A model generated the notes under the pieces. It did no database searches. It saw nothing but the letters and a program-made list of their open reading frames with translations, and was not told where the DNA came from. Positions 43,931 through 53,265 of a stretch of 64,000 nucleotides of DNA are shown here, in pieces; position 1 is the stretch's first letter, and each line of letters opens with the position of its first letter. The position numbers were made by a program, and so were the translations under genes. The DNA comes from Thiomicrorhabdus marina (lineage in GTDB: Bacteria > Pseudomonadota > Gammaproteobacteria > Thiomicrospirales > Thiomicrospiraceae): contig NZ_JAGETV010000007.1 of assembly GCF_017571465.1 (NCBI RefSeq), forward strand, positions 1 to 64,000, read 5' to 3'.

Positions 43931-44899
43931 ATGGATAATGGTTTGATTTTTGCCTTGTTATTAGATGGACAGGGGGGCGCTAAGCCGCTTAATTGGCAGC
44001 AGGTAAATGCTTGGAAGCTGGAGCAGGGAGAGCTGTGGTTGCATTTGGATTACAGTGTCTACCAGACTAAGGAGTGGTTATTTAATGACGCCGACCTTGA
44101 TTTAGCGGTTGCGGAAACTTTATTAAGCAGTGAGTCTCGTCCGCGTTTTAGTCAGCTAGATAGTGGTAGCTTAATGGCGTGGCGCGGGGTCAACCTGAAC
44201 CCAAATGAAGAGCCGGATGATATGGTCGCTTTGCGTTTATGGCGCGATGAACACCGCTTGATTACAACGTTGAAGCGCGATCTGTCTTCGGTCAATGAGC
44301 TGGTCACTCTGTTAGAGCGGAAACGCGGTGCTTTGAATTTGAGCGAGTTAATGGTTGAACTGGCGGATAAATTGGTCGGACATATCAGTGAAATTGTCAA
44401 TAACTATGAAGAGCAGATGGCAAGTCTTGAAGAACAGGTCATCGAAGATAGTAGTGCTAAGTTGCGTTCAGAATTGAGTCAATTGCGTCGCCAAGTAATT
44501 AGCTTGCGTCGTTATATGACGCCGCAAAAAGAGGCATTGATGCGTTTTTCCATGGAAAAGTTGGCATGGATGAATCAGCATGAACGTATTGAGCTACGTG
44601 AAGTTGTAGATCGGATTACTAAAGAGTTGGAAGATTTGGAAGCTTTGCGTGAGAGGGCAGTCGTGGCTCAAGAGGAATTGCAGAACCGTTTGGGCGAACA
44701 GCTCAATAATCGTATGTATATGTTGTCGATTATCACCGCAATATTCTTACCGCTAGGTTTTTTAACAGGGATGTTTGGAATCAATATCGGGGGGATGCCC
44801 GGCGTGGAAAATCCGAATGCTTTCCGCTATTTTGCGTGGATGATTGTGATTTTGGTAGCGATACAGCTAGTGATTTTTAAATGGAAGAAGTGGTTCTAG
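43931..44899 (+). CDS. zntB: ZntB-type zinc/metal transporter (CorA superfamily)
   Basis: The 322-residue protein has a large cytoplasmic N-terminal region with a long coiled-coil (residues about 140-250) and two C-terminal membrane helices. The pore loop reads GMFGINIGGMPG, the ZntB form of the CorA GMN signature. It probably carries zinc; direction is debated in the family. Confidence 0.85.
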   Translation: MDNGLIFALLLDGQGGAKPLNWQQVNAWKLEQGELWLHLDYSVYQTKEWLFNDADLDLAVAETLLSSESRPRFSQLDSGSLMAWRGVNLNPNEEPDDMVALRLWRDEHRLITTLKRDLSSVNELVTLLERKRGALNLSELMVELADKLVGHISEIVNNYEEQMASLEEQVIEDSSAKLRSELSQLRRQVISLRRYMTPQKEALMRFSMEKLAWMNQHERIELREVVDRITKELEDLEALRERAVVAQEELQNRLGEQLNNRMYMLSIITAIFLPLGFLTGMFGINIGGMPGVENPNAFRYFAWMIVILVAIQLVIFKWKKWF

Positions 44900-44931
44900 T
44901 TACTTTGCCAAGCCGGTAATAAAAAGCCTCA

Positions 44932-45089
44932 ATAATTCGCCAATGCTGTTCACTTAAGGAATGTATTTATTAAAAATGGAGATTGTCACGGCTCCTAAAA
45001 GAATGGCATCGCAATGATCAAAACTTGTCATTGCGAACGCAGTGAAGCAATCTTTATTGCTTAAGTGGACAGCATTGTCGATAATTCGC
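44932..45089. mobile_element. Small MITE with 18-bp terminal repeats and 9-bp target duplication
   Basis: CAATGCTGT(T)CACTTAAG (44941-44958) is repeated in inverted form at 45060-45077 with one mismatch. The element is flanked by direct copies of ATAATTCGC (44932-44940 and 45081-45089), a plausible 9-bp target duplication. It lies in the convergent zntB/helicase gap. The interior has an imperfect palindrome of CATTGCGAACGCAGTGAAGCAAT type, a short motif shared with repeats in many unrelated bacteria. No coding frame is seen. Confidence 0.68.
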
Positions 45090-45109
45090 GGCCTTCTGTT
45101 TTAAGCGAA

Positions 45110-46324
45110 CTACTTTTTCTTTTTCGCTTTTTTCTTCGGTTTCTTTTTCGCGGCCTTGGCCTGCGCTTTGATTGCTGATTTAATGGTGAAATTTGGTTCC
45201 AGACCGGTAATTTTGGATTGTGGAATTTGCTGTTGTAGATGGTATTCGATACGTTCGAGCGCTTTCAAATCGTGGCGTTCAACTAGGTTAATTGCAATGC
45301 CGACTTGTTGCGCGCGGCCGGTACGACCGATACGGTGAATATAGATATCGCCGCGGTATGGCAGATCGTAGTTGATAACGTGGGTGATATTGAGCATATC
45401 CAAACCGCGAGCGGCAACATCGGTTGCGACCAAGACTTTGATTTTACCGCTTTTGAATTTATGCATTTTTTCCATGCGTACGGCTTGGATAAAGTCACCG
45501 TGTAGCACTTGAGCACTGACGTTTTGCGATTGCAGGTAATCAGTGACGGCAATCGCTCGGTCTTTTTTATTGCAGAACACAATTGCGCTTTTACAGCTGG
45601 CGTCATTCAGAATATTGGTCAGCAGAGCGTGTTTATGGTCTTTATCATTTGCCAGATAAGAGACCTGTTGGATTTGCTCAGATTTTTGGTTCGGCGCATC
45701 AATTTGTACCTCTTCCGGCTCGTCTAGAATCTCTTCCGCGAACTTACGTACACCGGCACCAGAAAGGGTGGCTGAGAATAGCGCGGCTTGGAAATCGCCC
45801 GGAATGGCTTCCAGCAGTGTGCGCACTGTTGGCCCTTGTCCCATGTCTAACATGCGGTCGGCTTCATCTAATATCAATAGCTCGACATAAGAAAGGTTGA
45901 CCTGATCTTCTTCCATCATCTTCGCCAAACGTCCCGGTGTCGCGACCAAAATATCGGTCGGCTCTTTTAGGGTTTGTGCTTGTCTGGCTTGGTTAAAACC
46001 ACCGGTAATGACCGCGGCTGGAAAATCACAGGCGGTGCCGAGCTGTTTAACGGTTTTATGAATTTGAAATGCCAGTTCGCGGGTCGGTGCTAGAATCAAA
46101 ACACGAGGGTTGCGTGCCGGCTTTGGTTCGTCTAGAAGGTATTGCAGAGCCGGTAATACAAACGCTGCGGTTTTTCCGGTTCCGGTTGCCGCCCCGACTA
46201 ACACATCGGCACGATCCAACATCAGAGGAATCGCTTCCTGTTGTACCGGAGTGGGCTTGTGGTAACCCATTTTTTCAATCCCTTCAAAAAGGGCCGAGTC
46301 TAAATCAAATTCATCAAATGTCAT
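45110..46324 (-). CDS. DEAD-box RNA helicase (SrmB-like)
   Basis: The 404-residue helicase has all motifs: GAATGTGKTAA, APTRELA, TPGRL, DEAD (LILDEADRMLDMG), SAT, ARGLD and HRIGRTGR. The Lys/Ala-rich tail (KKKPKKKAKKKK) binds RNA nonspecifically. It most resembles SrmB, a ribosome assembly helicase; RhlE is an alternative. Confidence 0.88.
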   Translation of the reverse strand: MTFDEFDLDSALFEGIEKMGYHKPTPVQQEAIPLMLDRADVLVGAATGTGKTAAFVLPALQYLLDEPKPARNPRVLILAPTRELAFQIHKTVKQLGTACDFPAAVITGGFNQARQAQTLKEPTDILVATPGRLAKMMEEDQVNLSYVELLILDEADRMLDMGQGPTVRTLLEAIPGDFQAALFSATLSGAGVRKFAEEILDEPEEVQIDAPNQKSEQIQQVSYLANDKDHKHALLTNILNDASCKSAIVFCNKKDRAIAVTDYLQSQNVSAQVLHGDFIQAVRMEKMHKFKSGKIKVLVATDVAARGLDMLNITHVINYDLPYRGDIYIHRIGRTGRAQQVGIAINLVERHDLKALERIEYHLQQQIPQSKITGLEPNFTIKSAIKAQAKAAKKKPKKKAKKKK

Positions 46325-46362
46325 CTGGCGGCAATCCGGTTAAGCGTTATCGAGTGCTTTTA

Positions 46363-47748
46363 TTATAGGTGATCTTCAGGGTGCTCTATTGTATAGCAAG
46401 GGTTGTAGTCGCTGGCATCTAGTTTCATGCGTTTTTGGTCAACGAATTTCTGTAGCAGTCTATCCATTGCTTTCATAATCACCGGATCGCCAACGATTTT
46501 AAATGGACCGTGTTTTTCGATCTCTCGGATTCCGTCAGCTTTGACATTACCGGCAACGATCCCTGAGAAGGCTTTGCGTAATTGACTCGCTAGATGGTGA
46601 ATCGGTTGGTTTTTGTGCAAGTTCAGATTGTGCATACTCTCGTGAGTTGGAATAAACGGTTGCTGTTGATCCAGCTCTAACTTAAGACGCCAGTTGAAAT
46701 AGTAGGCATCGCTAGAGGCTTTGCGATCTTGGCGTACGGTTTCCATGGCGGTTTTCATTTTGGTAGCAACATCACGAGGGTGGTCGATAATCACTTCCAA
46801 CAGTTCGCAGGCTTCCGGCCCAAGCGTGTCGCTGATGAAGTCGATAATGGCGTCGAAATAGCCGCGGCTGGCTTCGTTACCGCTTAATACCACTGGGAGC
46901 GGAATATTACGGTTTTCAGGATGCAGCAGAATACTGAGCAAATACAACAGTTCTTCCATCGTGCCGGCACCGCCCGGGAAAATAACAATGCCATGTCCAA
47001 GACGGACGAAGGCTTCCAGACGTTTTTCGATATCCGGCATAATGCACAGTTCGGTAACAAATGCATTCGGTGCTTCCGCAGCGATAATCCCCGGTTCGGT
47101 AATGCCGATATAACGCCCTTCTTGATAACGCTGCTTACCGTGTCCGAGTAAAGCTCCTTTCATCGGTGCTTTCATTACGCCCGGGCCACAGCCGGTACAG
47201 ATATCGATATTGCGTAAACCGAGTTCATAACCGAGATGTTTGCTGTATTGGTACTCATCTTCGCTAATCGAGTGTCCGCCCCAGCAGACCACGATATTTG
47301 GCAGAACATTCGGTTTAACAAGACCTGCGTTACGAGCAATATGGAAAATTGCATTGGTAATGCCGTGACTGCGGGTGATGTCGAAATGACCGCTTTCTAA
47401 GACGTCATTACGCGCATATAGCAAATCCCGAATGACTGCGAACAGATGTTCTTTCAGGCCGATAATCAATTCATTGTCGACAAATGCATGACGTGGGGCA
47501 TTTTTGATAATCAGCTGCACGCCACGACCTTTTACGCTGACTTTGATATCGAAATCTGAATATTTATTCAGTAGTGTGAGCATATTGTCTTCATTAGAAC
47601 CGGTATTCAATACTGCCAACGCACACTGACGAAGGAGCTCGTTCAAACCGGATTGACTGACGTCACAGAGTTGGCTGGCTTCTTGATAAGACAGAATCTG
47701 TAGCGAGCCTTGCGGGCGGATAATCACTTCATCGATATCGGTGTTCAT
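46363..47748 (-). CDS. ppnN: Nucleosidase PpnN (YgdH)
   Basis: The 461-residue protein has a LOG/Rossmann core with PGGAGTMEELLYLL and GCGPGVMKAPMKGA and the long N- and C-terminal domains of PpnN. PpnN cleaves nucleoside monophosphates at the glycosidic bond and is stimulated by (p)ppGpp in E. coli. Length is typical. Confidence 0.92.
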   Translation of the reverse strand: MNTDIDEVIIRPQGSLQILSYQEASQLCDVSQSGLNELLRQCALAVLNTGSNEDNMLTLLNKYSDFDIKVSVKGRGVQLIIKNAPRHAFVDNELIIGLKEHLFAVIRDLLYARNDVLESGHFDITRSHGITNAIFHIARNAGLVKPNVLPNIVVCWGGHSISEDEYQYSKHLGYELGLRNIDICTGCGPGVMKAPMKGALLGHGKQRYQEGRYIGITEPGIIAAEAPNAFVTELCIMPDIEKRLEAFVRLGHGIVIFPGGAGTMEELLYLLSILLHPENRNIPLPVVLSGNEASRGYFDAIIDFISDTLGPEACELLEVIIDHPRDVATKMKTAMETVRQDRKASSDAYYFNWRLKLELDQQQPFIPTHESMHNLNLHKNQPIHHLASQLRKAFSGIVAGNVKADGIREIEKHGPFKIVGDPVIMKAMDRLLQKFVDQKRMKLDASDYNPCYTIEHPEDHL

Positions 47749-47967
47749 ACAAACCTTTTTTATATTGGATTTATATTGGGAAGAACAAGTCAGTCATAAT
47801 CCGTTTCTGCGAGACCTTTAGTGAGCAAGGTCGTGGCCTGATAAGAACTTGCGCCTTGTTGTGTCTAAATTTTTCTATGTCAGAAATAATTAGGACTGGT
47901 TATGTACTTCCCTATGCTTTTTGCGTAATCTTGAGGGCAATAGTTTAGCGTAGTTTTGAGGTAAAAA

Positions 47968-49071
47968 ATGCTTGATAGAAGTCCTTATGAAGAAGGTTTT
48001 TTAATCATCTTATTGTTGTTGGCGATTGTCGGCCTGATTTGGCTGTTCAATCCGTTTTTAGAGGCGCTGTTTTTCGCGATGATTGTCGCGACCGCCAGTT
48101 ACCCGTATTTTCAAAGACTGCAAGCAAAATTTGAATATTCCGCAACCACCGCTTCAGGGGTAATGAGCGCTTTGGTTTTCCTCGGCGTGATTGCTCCGGT
48201 GACCTATTTATTGGTCGAAATCAGTTTACAAGTTGGGCAGGTCTATAGTTCTGCGCAAGCTTGGGTGACTCAGCAAGATGCTGAATCCTTAGCGCGTCTG
48301 AATAGCTCTTTGGTGTCGTATCTGCCGATTGGCGAAGCGACGCAAATGCAGCTGCTGGAACAGCTTCGCGAGCATTCGCAGAAGATTCTGGGCTTCGTGC
48401 AAAAGACCACGGTGTTCTTACTGGAAGGTGTGTTGGGAACAACCTCATCTTTTATCACTTTCTTGGGCTTGTCGGTGTTTGCACTGTTTTTTTTCTATCG
48501 TGACGGCCATGCAATTGCTTGTCATATCAAAATTCTCTCGCCGCTGGAAAATCGTTTTGACAGCATGATTATGAACCGTTTCTCCAGTCTATCGAGTGTG
48601 CTGACTTTAAGTGTTCTAGGGATTGCCGTGTTACAAGGTTTGAGTTTCGCCATTCTGGCTTGGATTCTGGGGTTGCCGGGTATGTTCATCGGTATGGCAG
48701 TGGCGGTGACCTCGTTTATTCCAATCGTTGGTGCAGCGTTGGTATGGATTCCACTGGTGATCTATACCCTGGTTCAAGGGGAATACATCAGTGCCGGGAT
48801 TATTGTTTTCTGGGGTGTGGTCATCACCGGTTTTGTGATTGATAACATTGTGCGTCCGGTGCTAATCAATCGTCTGACCAAAATGATGGGTGGCGGGCAA
48901 GAGCAGTTAGCCGTCGCTAATCATACTTTGATAACCGTGTTGTCGACCTTTGCCGGACTGATTCACTTTGGGGTTATTGGCCTATTCTTCGGGCCGGTTA
49001 TCGCGGCAATGGCGATTACCATTTTTGATGTATACGAAGAGATGCATCGTGATCGCTTAGATAGAAGCTGA
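47968..49071 (+). CDS. AI-2E-family transporter (PerM/YdiK-like)
   Basis: The 367-residue membrane protein has about seven or eight helices and the family motif region GLPGMFIGMAVAVTSFIPIVGAALVWIPLVIY and IDNIVRPVLI. Family members export diverse small molecules or ions; the AI-2 role is not general. Confidence 0.88.
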   Translation: MLDRSPYEEGFLIILLLLAIVGLIWLFNPFLEALFFAMIVATASYPYFQRLQAKFEYSATTASGVMSALVFLGVIAPVTYLLVEISLQVGQVYSSAQAWVTQQDAESLARLNSSLVSYLPIGEATQMQLLEQLREHSQKILGFVQKTTVFLLEGVLGTTSSFITFLGLSVFALFFFYRDGHAIACHIKILSPLENRFDSMIMNRFSSLSSVLTLSVLGIAVLQGLSFAILAWILGLPGMFIGMAVAVTSFIPIVGAALVWIPLVIYTLVQGEYISAGIIVFWGVVITGFVIDNIVRPVLINRLTKMMGGGQEQLAVANHTLITVLSTFAGLIHFGVIGLFFGPVIAAMAITIFDVYEEMHRDRLDRS

Positions 49072-49210
49072 ATTTATAGAAGGGGCATTAGGCAATTGAT
49101 TTGCAATGAGGGGTCGGTCTTCGTACTTTAATCATTTTCTCTTAATCATGTTTTTATCATATCGATTGGAACGCTTAGCAGAATTTTTTAACGCTTAAAA
49201 GGGAATAAAA

Positions 49211-50254
49211 ATGCAGTATTCAACACTTGGTCACACTGATATTAACGTCAGTCGGATTTGTTTGGGCACGATGACCTGGGGCGAACAGAACACTCAACAA
49301 CAAGCTTTTGAGCAGATGGATTATGCACTTGAGCAAGGCGTTAATTTTTGGGATACCGCGGAGTTATACTCGGTTCCGCCGAAAGCGGAAACCTACGGTT
49401 CTACCGAGACTATTATCGGTAACTGGTTTGCCAAAAACGGGCGTCGAGACAAAGTCGTCTTGGCTTCAAAAATTGCTGGCCCCGCTGAGTTTGTCGAGCA
49501 TATTCGACATGGTAAAACCCGCTTTAATAAAGCGACAATAGAAACGGCGTTGAATGCTTCTTTACAGCGTCTGCAAACCGATTATCTGGATTTGTATCAG
49601 CTACATTGGCCGGAGCGTTCCACTAACTTTTTCGGCCAATTAGGGTTTGATTATCCGCTACGGAAAGAAGAGGATTTAACGCCGATGGCGGAAACTTTAG
49701 AAGCGCTTTCGGAGCTGGTTAAAGCTGGAAAAATTCGCTCGATAGGTTTATCTAACGAGACGGCTTGGGGAACAATGAATTTCCTGCATCTCGCTAAAAG
49801 TATGGGCTTGGAAAAAATTGTCTCGGTGCAGAATCCATACAATCTATTGAACCGAAGTTATGAAGTTGGTTTGGCGGAAATTGCGCATCAGGAAAATGTC
49901 GGTCTGTTGGCTTACTCGCCGTTGGCGTTTGGGGTCTTGAGTGGAAAATATTTGCAGGGCATGCCAGAGAATGCGCGCATTACTTTGTTCCCGCGTTTTG
50001 ATCGTTATTTCAATCCGCAGGCGGATGCGGCGACGCAAGCTTATGTCGACTTGGCTAAAGAGCATGGCCTTTCAGCGGCGCAAATGGCTTTGGCGTATGT
50101 CAATTCGCGCCCGTTTGTGACGGCGAATATTATTGGCGCGACTAATCTGTTGCAGCTCAAAGAGAATATCGAATCGATCAATCTACAACTCGGTGATGAA
50201 ATTTTGCAAGGCATTGAAGCGATTCATCGCCGTTATACTTACCCGTCCCCGTAA
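49211..50254 (+). CDS. Tas-like NADP(H)-dependent aldo/keto reductase
   Basis: The 347-residue TIM-barrel oxidoreductase has the active-site D-x4-Y pattern (FWDTAELYSVPPKAETYG) and the NADPH motif ATNLLQLKENI. Long N-terminal TLGHTDINVSRICLGTMTWGEQNT matches Tas. Substrate is unknown. Its position between the permease and the DUF4395 gene does not indicate a pathway. Confidence 0.88.
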   Translation: MQYSTLGHTDINVSRICLGTMTWGEQNTQQQAFEQMDYALEQGVNFWDTAELYSVPPKAETYGSTETIIGNWFAKNGRRDKVVLASKIAGPAEFVEHIRHGKTRFNKATIETALNASLQRLQTDYLDLYQLHWPERSTNFFGQLGFDYPLRKEEDLTPMAETLEALSELVKAGKIRSIGLSNETAWGTMNFLHLAKSMGLEKIVSVQNPYNLLNRSYEVGLAEIAHQENVGLLAYSPLAFGVLSGKYLQGMPENARITLFPRFDRYFNPQADAATQAYVDLAKEHGLSAAQMALAYVNSRPFVTANIIGATNLLQLKENIESINLQLGDEILQGIEAIHRRYTYPSP

Positions 50255-50439
50255 AAATGAGATAAATAAATCAAAGGGGAAGTAAAATTATTTCTTATAG
50301 AAAATAAGTGTTTAATAATACTTTTTTATAAGCATAAAATAATTTCAGTGCTAGAAAGATTGATAATTGTGACTACAGTTCTTATCCTAGGTGTCGAAAA
50401 ATATAACAATATGACAATCTAGTTTAAGGGTGGAACATA

Positions 50440-51186
50440 ATGTTGCGATATCATTTTAAAAACCTTTGGTTTCGAGATAAAACCGAGGATGTCGTTTTTA
50501 TCAATAAATATGCGGTGCAGATGCGTGCCGGTTTGATGTTGTTGATTCCCATTTATATGGTCGTGGTGTTGTTCACTACTGTTCTTGCTCCAACTTGGAC
50601 AGTGGTGCCAAACACTTTTGTCGAAGAAACGTTTGATATGACGCAAGACTGGCGCCCGATTTTCAATGTGCAAGCCTCGCGTACTGTGTTTGATTACACC
50701 GTTCCAAGTCTGATTTTGCTTTATGGTTTATTCGAAATGATTGCCGGCTTATTTGTGCGCACTTGTTATCTTTCGCCGACCATTCATATTGCTACGTTCC
50801 TAACGCGCAATACGCGTCCGAAGTGGGAACCGCATAAACCGAAGAAATTTGCATGGTTAATCGGCGCAACCTTAATCAGTATGTGTCTGATTTTCTTTAA
50901 TCCGGATATGCTTGCTCGATTTGTGAATGATTTGTTCTCTAGCACGGTTTTGCCAACGGATACCAATTACATGCCGGACTTTATTCCATTATTAGTTGGT
51001 ATCTGTTTCTTCTTGATGTGGTTAGAAGCGATTTTTGGTTTTTGTCTTGGTTGTAAATTGCACTGGATAATGGCGAAAATTGGTGTTTTCAAAGAGCATT
51101 GCTATGACTGTATGAATGTGGATTTCGACCAGAAAGCTTGGATTGAAGAACGTAAGAAAATGGAACAAGAGCTGAAGAACAAATAA
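50440..51186 (+). CDS. DUF4395-like membrane protein
   Basis: A 248-residue protein with four or five membrane helices and two CxxC-like motifs: GFCLGCKLHWIM (about 206-217) and HCYDCMNVDF (about 226-235). The first fits the C-terminus of DUF4395 proteins (N-terminal DUF4395 with conserved INKYAVQMRAGL). The cysteines suggest redox or metal chemistry. Function unknown. A terminator follows. Confidence 0.68.
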   Translation: MLRYHFKNLWFRDKTEDVVFINKYAVQMRAGLMLLIPIYMVVVLFTTVLAPTWTVVPNTFVEETFDMTQDWRPIFNVQASRTVFDYTVPSLILLYGLFEMIAGLFVRTCYLSPTIHIATFLTRNTRPKWEPHKPKKFAWLIGATLISMCLIFFNPDMLARFVNDLFSSTVLPTDTNYMPDFIPLLVGICFFLMWLEAIFGFCLGCKLHWIMAKIGVFKEHCYDCMNVDFDQKAWIEERKKMEQELKNK

Positions 51187-51208
51187 TTGTTTCAGGTTTC
51201 TGTTTTGC

Positions 51209-51242
51209 AAACGCCGTTTAAATTTTTAAGCGGCGTTTTTGG
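51209..51242 (+). terminator. Terminator after the DUF4395 gene
   Basis: AAACGCCG pairs with CGGCGTTT across an AT-rich interior (the inner TTTAAA/TTTAAG can extend it). T-run follows. The region is symmetrical and may also end the convergent DUF2157 transcript. Confidence 0.85.
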
Positions 51243-51267
51243 TTAATAAGCGTCTATTTTTGGAAAA

Positions 51268-52185
51268 CTACATATCGCTACTTTTCAGTTTTTCGTTCAT
51301 GGTCTTCAAAATATAAGCGAACAGCAGGGCAAGAGTGCCGCCAATCAAAACGGTTTCCGGCGTGGCATCTAGATATTCAAACCACTGGGTGTAAAAGTGA
51401 ATGCCGCCAAAAACGGCCACTGTATTCACGACCCAGCGTCGATTACGTTTCCATGCCCAAATTCCGGTTGCCAGTAGTGCTAAGGCCCACATAATGGCGA
51501 AGGCTTCTGAGGGAATGACTACTTTGTATTCTAGGTTTCGTACCCCCCATAATGAGCCAACCCAAAAGCCCATATTCGCTATAAAGACACTGGTTCTCGC
51601 AGCGATTAAAGCAATGCGCTCATCATCCGGTTTAAGGATTTTGGATAGTTGATAGAGGCCAACCGCCAGCGCACTAAATAGGACGACGGTTATTGCGGGT
51701 TCTTTAATAACGATCACATAGCTTGCATGGAAATATCCGGTTTGAGCGCCAATGCTTGAGGATAAAGTTAAGACGGCTAGTACCGCAAGCAAGGCACTTT
51801 TGGATAGATAACTGGCAAGGGTAAAAAATGCGGCTACCGCTAAAATCACATACGCAGAACCTTCGAAGTGGGCAATGGCACCAGAGCCAGCCATTAAGGC
51901 ACCGATCAGAGTACAGATATTGGCTAAAACGAGCCATTGTTGGGAGTGTTTGTGGAGAACAATCAGTCCGCCTAATAGGATGACCGAGCCGATTACCATT
52001 GCGGTTGCGGCAGTTGGAATCAGTGCTAAAGAGGCTCCGCTGACGGCAATCACGCCGAAGCCGATGAGAATGTTAAACGCCAAGCTGCCGAGTGTTTGGG
52101 CGGAAAGCTCACTGAATTTTGCATATTCGGAGTCAGTAATTTTGCCTTCATGCAGTAGCTTATCCAAATCTAACGTGACTTTCAT
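51268..52185 (-). CDS. DUF2157-type multi-spanning membrane protein
   Basis: The 305-residue protein has an N-terminal polar segment (LDLDKLLHEGKITDSEYAKF) as in DUF2157, then about nine hydrophobic helices. Function unknown. It is preceded by the HAD-type phosphatase gene on the same strand. Confidence 0.72.
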   Translation of the reverse strand: MKVTLDLDKLLHEGKITDSEYAKFSELSAQTLGSLAFNILIGFGVIAVSGASLALIPTAATAMVIGSVILLGGLIVLHKHSQQWLVLANICTLIGALMAGSGAIAHFEGSAYVILAVAAFFTLASYLSKSALLAVLAVLTLSSSIGAQTGYFHASYVIVIKEPAITVVLFSALAVGLYQLSKILKPDDERIALIAARTSVFIANMGFWVGSLWGVRNLEYKVVIPSEAFAIMWALALLATGIWAWKRNRRWVVNTVAVFGGIHFYTQWFEYLDATPETVLIGGTLALLFAYILKTMNEKLKSSDM

Positions 52186-52239
52186 ATGCTTGCTCCAAAC
52201 GTGGATTCTTATTCACTATAAAGCAAGGGAAAACATTGT

Positions 52240-52926
52240 TTAGAAAATTTTTTGCAAAGCCCCTACGGGCGAGGTTTGGATTTGGTTTAAATGAGACTCG
52301 CTGAAGTCTGACAACCGTCTAAGCTTTAAATCGGCGATTTCATATTTTTTATCAGTAAACTCGGATGCTGGAGGAACAGCGACAGTTTTAAGTTGGGCGT
52401 TATTGGCAGAGACAATACCGGTTAAGGAATCTTCAAATGCTAGGCATTTTGAAGGAGCGACATTGAGTTTTTTTAGTGTCGATAAGTAAACTGCAGGATG
52501 CGGTTTACCATGCTCTTCATGTTCTGATGAGTAGATGCCATGAAAATAGTCGGCGATGCCTAATTTGTTTAATACGATAGGGATTAGACGATAAGGCGCA
52601 TTGGTTGATAAGCCAATTTTGAAGTTCTTCTGATAGAAGAACTGTAGAATTTCATTGACTCCTTCCATTGGTTCACCGTTTTCAAAAATCAATGTCGCAA
52701 CATGATCAACGACTTCATTTTCGACGTGTTCCAAGCTTTTCCCTGTCCATGGGAAATTACGGTACCAGAACTCGGTTACTTGACGCGTCGTCATGGTGGC
52801 TGTCTGGGCGCAGAGTTCATCCGAAACTTGCACGCCTAGCGAGGTAAAAACGTGTCTTTCAGCTTCTTTCCACATGGGTTCAGAATCAATTAGAGTTCCA
52901 TCCATGTCAAAAATTACGCCTTGCAT
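52240..52926 (-). CDS. HAD-IA phosphatase, HxpB (YniC)-like
   Basis: The 228-residue protein has motif I FDMDGTLIDSE, motif II STNAP, motif III GKPHPAVYL and motif IV FEDSLTGIVSANNA. It resembles sugar-phosphate phosphatases of the YniC type. Its last residues (about from DFSESHLNQ onward) are encoded by a repeat element, extending the C-terminus relative to the family. Confidence 0.83.
   Translation of the reverse strand: MQGVIFDMDGTLIDSEPMWKEAERHVFTSLGVQVSDELCAQTATMTTRQVTEFWYRNFPWTGKSLEHVENEVVDHVATLIFENGEPMEGVNEILQFFYQKNFKIGLSTNAPYRLIPIVLNKLGIADYFHGIYSSEHEEHGKPHPAVYLSTLKKLNVAPSKCLAFEDSLTGIVSANNAQLKTVAVPPASEFTDKKYEIADLKLRRLSDFSESHLNQIQTSPVGALQKIF
52255..52305. repeat. Palindromic repeat shared with the speD leader
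   Basis: CAAAGCCCCT-NN-GGGCGAGGTTT (52255-52276) and ACTCGCTGAA (52296-52305) also occur at 20492-20514 and 20599-20608, in the same order. GGGCGAG / CTCGC can pair in both places. It is one short and one long form of the same repeat. Here it overlaps the 3' end of the HAD gene. Confidence 0.5.
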
Positions 52927-53219
52927 TCGTTAACTCCTATTGGCAGTGAAATCACTAATAATTGCCTGTTTGCCATGTCGCTAATGGCTAGCCGCAGTTA
53001 TTTTACACTCTTATATTATTAAAATTTGTCTTGTCGATAGCTTGGGAAATATTAATGAGAACGCCTGATTATTCGGTTCTTAAATAGAAGGCTGACTAAA
53101 GAGATGCGTTAACGGATGGAAAAAAGCAGATGATTCTGCTAGGTGGAAGTATCAAGCGTGGCTCTGATTGATTACGAAGGCATGTGTGAAAACAGATGGC
53201 GGCTTCGCTTTAGATTTAG

Positions 53220-53253
53220 AAAACTCGCCTAGAGAGTTCTTAAGGCGAGTTTT
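53220..53253. terminator. Bidirectional hairpin after folE2
   Basis: AAAACTCGCC pairs with GGCGAGTTTT (53244-53253) around a 14-base loop. It lies 12 bases past the folE2 stop, and the A/T-flanked stem can act on either strand. The other part of the 339-base gap 52927-53265 shows no gene; I see nothing else in it. Confidence 0.8.
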
Positions 53254-53265
53254 GCAGGCCGGAAG

